Assembly (NCBI GenBank): GCA_009908725.1
Contig: JAAAOT010000204.1
Span: forward strand, 1-35,111
Direction of reading: 5' to 3'
DNA length: 35,111 nucleotides
Source of the DNA: Bacteroidota bacterium
Lineage (GTDB): Bacteria; Bacteroidota; Rhodothermia; Rhodothermales; Salinibacteraceae
Below are positions 27,424 through 35,111 of the stretch, piece after piece. Position 1 is the stretch's first letter, and every line of letters begins with the position of its first letter. Under the pieces are notes generated by a model. That model did not search any database, had not been told where the DNA came from, and saw only the letters and a program-made list of their open reading frames with translations. A program made the position numbers and the translations under genes.

Positions 27424-28377
27424 ATGCTTGACATCAACCGTATTCTTTTTCCGACGGACTTCTCGGCAGTCGCGGAAGATGCCTTTTCGCACGCCGCACA
27501 CCTTGCGATGCGGTATGACGCCGAAGTGTACGTCTTTAACGTCGTGACCCCGCAAGAGGCTCACGAGATGAACCCGATGGAGTACCTTCCGCTTGAGGAA
27601 GTGGAGGGACGTCCTGGAATGTTCTACATGCCGGCGGAAGGCGTCGACGTAAAAACCCCTGCGGAGGAAGAGGGGCGCGTCCGCGTGACGTACGGTCAGA
27701 TCGAGTCCGTATCGCCTGCCCATGCGATCATCGAGCAGGCCAAGTCCGACGACGTCGACCTGATCGTGATGGGCACGCACGGCCGGCGGGGTTTCGACCG
27801 GCTCCTCAGTGGAAGCGTGTCGGAGGAAGTCGTGCGTGAGGCGCCCTGCCCCGTGTTTACGGTACTTGCGGGCGACGAACCCACGGCCGGTCCGTTTGTG
27901 GATCACGTGCTGGCCCCGGTCGACCTGTCCGATCAGTCCCGTCTCGTGGCCGACCACGCGGCGGAGCTCGCGGCGACGTACGAGGCGCGCCTGACGCTGA
28001 TGCATGTCGTCGAGCAGGCGGCCTACCCGACGGTGTACGGCGTCGACCCGCTGGCTCCGGACCTTCCGAACGTCGAGGCCCGGGCGCGGGAAGCGCTCGA
28101 AGAGGTGGCCGACCGCGTTCGCGACCGTGTCGATGACGTGCATACGGTCATCACGACCGGGTACGCGGCGCGCGACATCGTCGATTACGTGGAGGAAGGC
28201 GACGTCGACCTCGTGGTGATGGCGACGCACGGGCGGACCGGACTGAAACGGTTCGTGATCGGCAGCGTAGCCGAGAAGGTCGTGCGGACGGCGCCGTGCC
28301 CCGTATTCACGCTGCGGAGCTTCGGACGGAGTCTGCTGCTGCAACCGGCGGGCGAGGGCAGCGAAGAAGCGTCGTAA
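27424..28377 (+). CDS. Tandem universal stress protein (two UspA domains)
   Basis: INRILFPTDFSAVAEDAFSHAAHLA; LIVMGTHGRRGFDRLLSGSVSEEVVREAPCPVFTV; VVMATHGRTGLKRFVIGSVAEKVVRTAPCPVFTL. Confidence 0.95.
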   Translation: MLDINRILFPTDFSAVAEDAFSHAAHLAMRYDAEVYVFNVVTPQEAHEMNPMEYLPLEEVEGRPGMFYMPAEGVDVKTPAEEEGRVRVTYGQIESVSPAHAIIEQAKSDDVDLIVMGTHGRRGFDRLLSGSVSEEVVREAPCPVFTVLAGDEPTAGPFVDHVLAPVDLSDQSRLVADHAAELAATYEARLTLMHVVEQAAYPTVYGVDPLAPDLPNVEARAREALEEVADRVRDRVDDVHTVITTGYAARDIVDYVEEGDVDLVVMATHGRTGLKRFVIGSVAEKVVRTAPCPVFTLRSFGRSLLLQPAGEGSEEAS

Positions 28378-28458
28378 CCCCGGTTCGCACGATGCGCCCG
28401 CGGATGAGTTCGAGTATCGCCCGCGGACTCGTTCAACACATACGACCGGATGACCTGG

Positions 28459-28491
28459 CCCCTGACACCATTCGCTGTCAGGGGTCTTTTT
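28459..28491 (+). terminator. Rho-independent terminator
   Basis: CCCCTGACA-CCATTCGC-TGTCAGGGG followed by TCTTTTTG; 9-bp perfect stem. Confidence 0.9.
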
Positions 28492-28749
28492 GTGAAAATA
28501 AGATGCAACGAACCGGTCAGGTAGGCTGCATGCGTCCGTTAATCGTCGAGGGAAGAAGGACCGCGCCGTCCGTTGCGCCCCACTTCATCGTGTGTTTAAG
28601 GTGTATAGCACGAAGTTATTGCGTCATACAGGGTTTTTAGTCGAAAAACTACGGGTCGAAAGCGGTTTGCGGTTGTTTTCTTGAAATGTCTTGAGTTCGT
28701 GGCTGTGGGATTCTAGGGGATTCTGGACGTTCACAGGCGTAATGATTTC

Positions 28750-28820
28750 TTGACATCCTCGGGGTCCGTCGCTATCGTACACGCGGAAGCGGTTCCGCGA
28801 ACCCTTCGAACCCGGTTCCG
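28750..28820 (+). promoter_or_regulatory. Putative sigma70-like promoter overlapped by LacI-type operator palindromes
   Basis: TTGACA (28750-28755), 17-bp spacer, TATCGT (28773-28778); CGCGGAAGCGGTTCCGCG (28782-28799); GGTTC-CGC-GAACC (28791-28803); GAACC-C-GGTTC (28808-28818). Confidence 0.55.
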
Positions 28821-28889
28821 ACCGTGTTTTGTGCCGAGTGCGTTACACGGCGTTCGGCCAGTCGCCACCCCTCATTGAATCGAAGGTTT

Positions 28890-29927
28890 GTGGGACGAAC
28901 GACGATTGATGACGTTGCGGAGCGGGCCGGGGTCTCGAAGTCGACGGTGTCGGCTGTTATGAACGACAGTCGGCCGGTGAGCGACGGAACGCGAAGCAAG
29001 GTCATGGCGGCGGTCAGCGAATTGAATTACCGCCCGCGCTCCACCGCCCGTAACCGCATGCGCAGCGGTCGAAGCATCGGAATCGTCGTGAAGGAGCGCG
29101 CCAACCCGTTCTTTTCCGAAATTGCTGACGGCGTCAGCCGCCGCGCTCGCGAGGCGGGCTACACCGTCTACACCGCCAGCTCAGAGGGAGACTTTGCCGC
29201 GGAGACCGAGATCATCGAGGATCTCCAGCGTCGAGACACCGACGGCCTCATCATCTACCCGGTGATGAACGATGAGACCGATCTGACGAATCTGATCGAG
29301 CTTCGTCGGGCCCGCATGCCGTTCGTCCTGATGGAGCACATCCTCGGGGTAAAGGCCAACACGGTCGACGTGAGCCTGCTGTCTGCCTCGAAGGCGGCCG
29401 TGTCCTACCTTATCGAGAACGGGCATCGGCGGATTGTTCACTTCGCCGGGCCGGCGTACTCGACGCACAGCGACGATCGTATCGCCGGGATGCGCCATGC
29501 ATTCAGCGAGTCCGAGCTTGCGTTTTCCGACCGAATGGTGGTACAGGCAGGGGCGCGCATGGAGGACGGGTACCGCGCCGCCCTCGATTACCTCGACAGC
29601 GTGGACCCCGATGACCGTGCAACAGCCGCCACCTGTTTTAACGACCTCGTTGCCGTCGGCGTAGCTCGGGCGCTTCGCGAGAAGGGGCTCGACGTTCCCG
29701 GCGACGTGTCCTTGATCGGCTGCGACGGCATCGACCTGCTGGACTTCATGCCCACACCGCTGACGACCCTTCGCAGCCCCCGACGCGAAATGGGGGCGTG
29801 CGCGGCCGACATCTTGATTCACCAGATTGAGGCGGATACGCAGCCCGACATCCAGCAGGTCAGCTTCGAACCCGAACTTGTCGTGCGCGCTTCGACGCGC
29901 CCCATTCGATCCGTTGGCGCCGCTTGA
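28890..29927 (+). CDS. LacI-family transcriptional regulator (probable GTG start)
   Basis: VGRTTIDDVAERAGVSKSTVSAVMNDSRPVSDGTRSKVMAAVSELNYRPRSTARNRMRSGRSIGIVV; periplasmic-binding-like effector domain. Confidence 0.95.
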   Translation: MGRTTIDDVAERAGVSKSTVSAVMNDSRPVSDGTRSKVMAAVSELNYRPRSTARNRMRSGRSIGIVVKERANPFFSEIADGVSRRAREAGYTVYTASSEGDFAAETEIIEDLQRRDTDGLIIYPVMNDETDLTNLIELRRARMPFVLMEHILGVKANTVDVSLLSASKAAVSYLIENGHRRIVHFAGPAYSTHSDDRIAGMRHAFSESELAFSDRMVVQAGARMEDGYRAALDYLDSVDPDDRATAATCFNDLVAVGVARALREKGLDVPGDVSLIGCDGIDLLDFMPTPLTTLRSPRREMGACAADILIHQIEADTQPDIQQVSFEPELVVRASTRPIRSVGAA

Positions 29928-30001
29928 GACAGTATCTGCGCCCCGAGCAGCACCTGATTTGACGACATCCGATCCGTTTTTTCCCTAGCATCCACACGAT
30001 T

Positions 30002-33000
30002 ATGCAACGCAGCTTACGAGTTCTTTTCGTGCTCCTGCTTGCATGTGCGGTGTCCTCTGCGGCACCAGCTTTCGCACAGCAACAGATCACCGGTACGGTG
30101 ACGGACGCCCAGACGGGTGAATCCCTCCCGGGCGCCAGCGTGTCGGTTCCCGGCACTACGACCGGAACAGCGACCGACATCGACGGCCAGTACGAGCTGA
30201 CGGTCGGGGCAGAGGCGGATTCGCTCCGGTTCTCCTTCGTCGGCTACTCGGCCCAGACCGTCGCCATCGCGGGACGGTCGACCATCGACGTCGCGCTTTC
30301 CCCCGCCACCCAGCAGCTTGACGACATCGTCGTCATCGGCTACGGTGCCGTGGAGGAGCGGGACGTGACGGGAACCGTCGAAAAAGTGTCCGCAGCAGAC
30401 TTTAACCCCACGGCCGGCGCGAGTCCCGAGCAAGTGCTCGCAGGGAAGGTGGCTGGTCTTCAGATCTCTGCCGCAGATGGCGCGCCGGGGAGTGCAAACT
30501 TCATTCGTATTCGTGGTACGACCTCGGTTAACGCCAGCAACGATCCGCTCTTCGTGATCGACGGTGTGCCGATTGATAACGAAGGCAACACGGCGACGCG
30601 TAACCCGCTGAACTTCCTGAATAAGAGTGACATTGCGTCGGTCACCGTCCTTAAGGACGCTTCCGCGACCGCCATTTATGGGTCGCGTGGAGCCAATGGC
30701 GTGATCCTGATCGAGACGAAAAGTGGTGCAGGGGCCGACACACCACGCGTAACCTACTCTGGCTCGGTAGCCGCCTCGACCATTACGAACCAGATCGAGG
30801 TGCTAAACGCCAGTCAGTTCCGCCAGGTGGTACAGGATAACGCACCTGCGCGCCTCGGAGAGCTCGGTGACACCAGTACAGATTGGCAGGAGGCTACACA
30901 GCGGACCGGCATCTCGCAGGACCACTCACTGAGCTTCTCTCGCGGATACGAAGACGCTGATCTTCGTGCTTCCCTCGGGTACTACGATGCCAAGGGCATC
31001 ATCGAAACTTCGTCCACGCGTCGAATCAGTGCCTCGCTGAAGTACAACCAGGACGTGCTCGATGACGACCTGTCGCTCTCGCTCAGTTTGCGCGGTGCGC
31101 AGACAGAGGACGCATTTGAGCCGGGCTCCGTTGTCGGAGCTGCGGCCAGCTTTGATCCGACGCAGCCGATTCGCGACGTCGATAGTCCGTTTGGTGGTTT
31201 CTATGAGTGGCAGGACAACGACCTCGCCGAGAACAATCCGGTGGCGTCGTACATCCTCGAGTCGAATGTGGGCGTCAACTACCGTACGCTGGCCAACCTG
31301 GAAGCGGAGTACAACATTCCGTACGTGGATGGCCTGAGCGTTCGAAGCATCGTCGGATTTGACGTCAACACCGGTGAGCGCGAATTCTTCGCGCCCTCGT
31401 TTCTTAAGTCGCAACAGGAAGGAGAGGAGCCGAACGGCACCGTGACGCGTGCAACATTCACGCGGACGAACAAGCTTGCGGACCTCTACCTGAATTACAA
31501 CGAGACGTTCGACGAGATCAGCAGTAAGTTTGACGTAACCGCTGGTTACTCGTATCAGGACTTCGACGAGGAATATCCCGAATTTACGGGGCAGGATCTT
31601 GCCCAGAACGTGTTTGGGCCGAACAGCCTGGAGCCCGCAGGCGAGATCGAAGCCTTTGTCGATGAACTTCCGAATCGTCTGATTTCGGCTTTCGGTCGAC
31701 TCAACTACACGTTCAACGATAAGTATCTCCTGACGGCGACGGTTCGCCGTGACGGTTCGTCGCGCTTTGGACCGGCCAATCGCTGGGGTACGTTCCCATC
31801 GGCTGCGCTGGCATGGCGCGCGCACCAGGAGTCCTTCGTTCAGGACTACGCGTCCTTCATCTCGACGATGAAATTCCGTGTCTCGTACGGCGTGACGGGT
31901 AACCAGGACATCCAGGACTTCGCGTACGCTCCGCTTTACACGCCAGGTGGCCCACAGGCTCAGGTGCAGTTCGGTGACCAGTACTTTAACACGATTCGCC
32001 CGAGTGCCGCGGATGAGACGCTGAAGTGGGAGGAAACGACGATGGTCAACATTGGCGTCGACTTCGGCTTCCTCGACGATCGCCTGACCGGGTCCATCGA
32101 GGCCTACCGTAGCGACACAGAGGATCTTCTCTTCATCGTTCCGGTCGCTGCAGGGGCCAATCTCAGCAACGAGGTGTTGACCAACATCGGTGACATGCGC
32201 AACGAAGGCATTGAGTTTTCTCTCAATGCCCTGGTTGTGCAAACCGATAACTTCACTTACGATGCGAGCGTGAATGCCTCGACCAACCGAAACGAGCTGG
32301 TCAGCATTAACCGCGATGCCGAGGGAGTCCTCGAGCTCGAAACGGGTGGAATCAGCGGTGCCGTGGGTAATGAGATCCAGGTCAATCGCGAAGGCGAAAC
32401 GCTGAACTCGTTCCTCGTCTTCCAGCACCGCCGCGACGAACAGGGCAACCCCCTCGTCGACGGTGTGGATCACAATGGCGACGGCTCGATCAATAGCCTC
32501 GACATCTACAAGGACATCAATGAAGATGGGCAGATCAACCAGGCGGATCGTGTGATTGACGGCAACCCGCGCCCGGACGTCATCATCGGGCACACATCGC
32601 AGTTCCGCTACCGGGACTTCGACCTGAGCTTTACGCTTCGTGCGCATCTCGGTCAGCAGGTCTACAATAACCTCGCGTCGAACTACGGCCACTCCAGCCG
32701 CCTCACGACGCAGGTCCCGTCGAACCTGCATCGCTCGTTCCTCGACTACGGATTCAACGGCGCGCAGCTGTTCTCCGATGTTTACGTTGAGGACGCCGAC
32801 TTCCTCCGGATGGACAATATCACGCTCGGCTACACGATTGACCAGATTCCGTCGGTTCGCAACCTGCGAATCTTCGGCTCGGTTAGCAACGCCTTCGTGC
32901 TCACGGGATATAGCGGTCCCGATCCGGAGATCGGAAACGCGGGTTCGCTCGGGATTGACAACAATCTCTACCCCCGTTCCCGCACGTTTACCGGCGGCAT

Positions 33001-33016
33001 CAGCGTCTCCCTCTAA
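30002..33016 (+). CDS. SusC/RagA-type TonB-linked outer membrane transporter
   Basis: Signal peptide to AFAQQ; carboxypeptidase-like ITGTVTDAQTGESLPGASVSVPGTTTGTATDIDGQYEL; plug DPLFVIDGVPIDNEG...SVTVLKDASATAIYGSRGANGVILIETK; C-terminal barrel. Confidence 0.97.
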   Translation: MQRSLRVLFVLLLACAVSSAAPAFAQQQITGTVTDAQTGESLPGASVSVPGTTTGTATDIDGQYELTVGAEADSLRFSFVGYSAQTVAIAGRSTIDVALSPATQQLDDIVVIGYGAVEERDVTGTVEKVSAADFNPTAGASPEQVLAGKVAGLQISAADGAPGSANFIRIRGTTSVNASNDPLFVIDGVPIDNEGNTATRNPLNFLNKSDIASVTVLKDASATAIYGSRGANGVILIETKSGAGADTPRVTYSGSVAASTITNQIEVLNASQFRQVVQDNAPARLGELGDTSTDWQEATQRTGISQDHSLSFSRGYEDADLRASLGYYDAKGIIETSSTRRISASLKYNQDVLDDDLSLSLSLRGAQTEDAFEPGSVVGAAASFDPTQPIRDVDSPFGGFYEWQDNDLAENNPVASYILESNVGVNYRTLANLEAEYNIPYVDGLSVRSIVGFDVNTGEREFFAPSFLKSQQEGEEPNGTVTRATFTRTNKLADLYLNYNETFDEISSKFDVTAGYSYQDFDEEYPEFTGQDLAQNVFGPNSLEPAGEIEAFVDELPNRLISAFGRLNYTFNDKYLLTATVRRDGSSRFGPANRWGTFPSAALAWRAHQESFVQDYASFISTMKFRVSYGVTGNQDIQDFAYAPLYTPGGPQAQVQFGDQYFNTIRPSAADETLKWEETTMVNIGVDFGFLDDRLTGSIEAYRSDTEDLLFIVPVAAGANLSNEVLTNIGDMRNEGIEFSLNALVVQTDNFTYDASVNASTNRNELVSINRDAEGVLELETGGISGAVGNEIQVNREGETLNSFLVFQHRRDEQGNPLVDGVDHNGDGSINSLDIYKDINEDGQINQADRVIDGNPRPDVIIGHTSQFRYRDFDLSFTLRAHLGQQVYNNLASNYGHSSRLTTQVPSNLHRSFLDYGFNGAQLFSDVYVEDADFLRMDNITLGYTIDQIPSVRNLRIFGSVSNAFVLTGYSGPDPEIGNAGSLGIDNNLYPRSRTFTGGISVSL

Positions 33017-33059
33017 CCCTGACGAGCGAGCCGACTCCCAGCATTTTCCGCGCAGGACC

Positions 33060-33090
33060 AGCCGGTTGGCCCCGACCGGGCAGACCGGCT
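33060..33090 (+). other. Intergenic hairpin between susC- and susD-like genes
   Basis: AGCCGGT ... ACCGGCT perfect 7-bp arms, with nested GCCC/GGGC. Confidence 0.5.
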
Positions 33091-33124
33091 GCCTCCCGCG
33101 CCGCGCCACACTTGTGCACACACC

Positions 33125-34798
33125 ATGATTGGAGCTATGACACGTCCACGAACACAGATTCTACTAACAGCGGTGTTGTTATTTGGCCTTGCCCTAGGCC
33201 TGACAGCCTGCGACAACGTTGGAGTGCAGCCGAAGAGCTCGGCCAGCGCCAACAACATCTTTAGTGAAGATGGATCTTACAAAGCCTATCTCGCCAAGCT
33301 GTACGGCGGCCTGAATGTGACCGGCCAGGAAGGCCCGGCCGGATCCGGCGATATCGGCGGCATTGACGAAGGCTTCTCTCAGTACCTCCGCCTGTACTGG
33401 GAGATGCAAGAGCTGACGGCCGACGGCGCCGTGATCGCATGGGACGACGCGGGGGTTGAGTTGCTCAACGCGCACCAGTGGTCCGATGGCAACCAGTTCA
33501 GCCGCGGTATTTACGACCGCATCTTCTTCCAGGTGTCGCAGTCGAACGAGTTCCTGCGCCAGTCGACCGCGGCTCGCCTTGACCAGTTCGGCGTGAGCCA
33601 GGAGCGGCGCCGCCCGATTCCGCAGTACCGCGCCGAGGCTCGCTTCCTGCGCGCTCTCAGCTACTGGCACGGTCTGGATCTCTTTGCGAACATTCCGCTC
33701 GTCGACGAAACCTTCCCTCGCGGTACGCAGGCGCCCCCGCAGGCGACGCCGCAGGAAGTCTTCAACTTCATCGAGTCGGAACTGGAGGACATCACCGATG
33801 GCGACGGTGCCGAGCAGCTGCCGGATCCGGGTCAGTCCGAGTACGGTCGCGTGGATAAAGCGGCAGCCTGGATGCTTCTCGCGAAGCTTTACCAGAATGC
33901 CGGTGTGTACCTCGACGGCGAGCAGGTGGGAAGCCGGTCCGACGACGTGATCGAGTACACCTCTCGCATTCTCGACTCCGGGGCGTACAGCCTGCACCCG
34001 GAGTACCACGAGCTCTTCCTTGCGGATAATCATCAGGCAAGCTCCGAGTTCATCTTCGCCATTCCGCATGACGGGATGAATACACAGCACTTCGGTGGAA
34101 CGACATTCCTTGGAAACGCACCGCTGCCGGGCGATGCCGCCGATGCTTTCGGACTGAGCGGATGGGAAGGCATTCGTACCACCTCAACGACGGTCGACCT
34201 GTTCGATAGCGCCGACACGCGGCCCATTTTCCCGAACCTCCCGACACCGGGCACGCAGTTCTTTACGGAAGGTCGCTCGAAAGACATTACCAATATCGGC
34301 GACTACCGAAATGGTGGTGGTTACGTCGTTCCGAAGTATCAGAATGTGACGTCTACGGGCGAGCCAGGACAGAACGCCACGCACTCTGACGTTGACTTCC
34401 CGATGTTCCGTCTGGGTGATGTCCACCTGATGTATGCCGAGGCGTACAAGCGAGAGGGCGGCGGAAGCGCCGGACGGGCCGTGAGCCTCGTCAATGACCT
34501 GCGCGAACGTGCCGGACTTGGACGCGACATCGACGCCAGCACGCTCTCGCTTGACTTCATCCTGGATGAGCGCGGGCGCGAGCTGTTGTGGGAGGCGCAC
34601 CGCCGTACCGACCTGATTCGCTTTGACCGGTTCACGGGCGATGAGTACGTGTGGGCCTGTAAAGGAAAGCGCCGCACCGAGGGTTGCACCAATCCGATCG
34701 GGGTGGCCACGGATGACCGGTACGACCTCTTCCCGCTGCCCGCTTCGGAACTGCGTGCGAACCCGAACCTCACGCAAAATCCCGGTTACGGCTCTTGA
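33125..34798 (+). CDS. SusD/RagB-family outer membrane lipoprotein
   Basis: Lipobox ALGLTACDNVG; YRAEARFLRALSYWHGLDLFANIPLVDETFP; FPMFRLGDVHLMYAEAYKREGG; DERGRELLWEAHRRTDLIRFDRF. Confidence 0.96.
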   Translation: MIGAMTRPRTQILLTAVLLFGLALGLTACDNVGVQPKSSASANNIFSEDGSYKAYLAKLYGGLNVTGQEGPAGSGDIGGIDEGFSQYLRLYWEMQELTADGAVIAWDDAGVELLNAHQWSDGNQFSRGIYDRIFFQVSQSNEFLRQSTAARLDQFGVSQERRRPIPQYRAEARFLRALSYWHGLDLFANIPLVDETFPRGTQAPPQATPQEVFNFIESELEDITDGDGAEQLPDPGQSEYGRVDKAAAWMLLAKLYQNAGVYLDGEQVGSRSDDVIEYTSRILDSGAYSLHPEYHELFLADNHQASSEFIFAIPHDGMNTQHFGGTTFLGNAPLPGDAADAFGLSGWEGIRTTSTTVDLFDSADTRPIFPNLPTPGTQFFTEGRSKDITNIGDYRNGGGYVVPKYQNVTSTGEPGQNATHSDVDFPMFRLGDVHLMYAEAYKREGGGSAGRAVSLVNDLRERAGLGRDIDASTLSLDFILDERGRELLWEAHRRTDLIRFDRFTGDEYVWACKGKRRTEGCTNPIGVATDDRYDLFPLPASELRANPNLTQNPGYGS

Positions 34799-34815
34799 TC
34801 TGCACCGTCGGGCCG

Positions 34816-34857
34816 ATGGCGCCGGGCTCCGAGTCGACCGGCTCGCCCTGGCGCCAT
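34816..34857 (+). other. Strong intergenic hairpin downstream of susD-like gene
   Basis: ATGGCGCCGGGC ... GCCCTGGCGCCAT; 8 bp + 4 bp arms with a single bulge; no T-tract. Confidence 0.6.
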
Positions 34858-34914
34858 TGCGCTCCTGACGGTTCCGCCTATCCCACTTTGTCTTTCCTAG
34901 GCTTCACGTTCGAT

Positions 34915-35111
34915 ATGCGAAGCGTCTCGCGTTATCTCCTTCCATTTATTCTACTGTTGACTCTGGGGACGCTCACTGCGTGCGATAGCAGTCCGACCAG
35001 CGTCGAGGACTTCGACTTCCAGCCCGACCTGAGGTCTCCCGCCTCTGCCAGCCTGGTGCTGATTGGCGACGCCCGCACGACCTTCACGATCACATACCAG
35101 GGACTCGACGG
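34915..35111 (+). CDS. Lipoprotein, 3'-truncated by window edge (probable PUL-associated surface lipoprotein)
   Basis: MRSVSRYLLPFILLLTLGTLTACDSSPTSVEDFDFQPDLRSPASASLVLIGDARTTFTITYQGLD; lipobox LTAC; open to the window end, so absent from the ORF track. Confidence 0.8.
   Translation, partial: MRSVSRYLLPFILLLTLGTLTACDSSPTSVEDFDFQPDLRSPASASLVLIGDARTTFTITYQGLD

Noticed and set aside
26686-28344. 552-aa minus-strand ORF opposite the regulator and usp genes
   Set aside because: Spans two genes antisense; composition is artefactual.
30926-33121. 731-aa antisense ORF opposite the SusC-like gene
   Set aside because: Shadow ORF from GC-rich codon bias; the plus strand has an unambiguous SusC protein and the antisense product has no recognisable domain.

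Overview
High-GC bacterial chromosome segment. Gene content and SusC/SusD families suggest Bacteroidota/Rhodothermota (Salinibacter-like); this is inferred from the proteins, not from a search. From left to right: (1) a housekeeping block, ileS (5' truncated)-dksA/traR-like-lspA-lepA, then a secreted hypothetical, lepB, a convergent L,D-transpeptidase and a TrkA-domain K+ channel. (2) A conserved small protein, a DoxX protein with a C-terminal Cys4 ribbon-like tail, an orphan membrane histidine kinase and an NmrA/SDR protein. (3) A cbb3 oxidase locus on the minus strand (ccoN-ccoO-ccoQ-ccoP, a terminator, then ccoG). It is followed by a tandem-Usp protein, a divergent sensor kinase whose PAS domain keeps the FixL heme-ligand His and distal Arg, a small membrane protein, a hypothetical, a NarL/FixJ-type response regulator and a second tandem-Usp protein. 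(4) A LacI regulator with a palindrome-rich promoter, followed by a SusC/SusD pair and a truncated lipoprotein (start of a probable PUL). The main candidate system is the putative oxygen-responsive module in (3). It combines a FixL-type heme-PAS with a NarX/DevS-type HisKA_3 kinase core and a NarL-type regulator, and a recurring 17-bp GTGGGG-N5-CCCCAC-like palindrome lies upstream of ccoN, ccoG, usp/kinase and the regulator. No tRNA, rRNA, CRISPR, phage or transposon was recognised.
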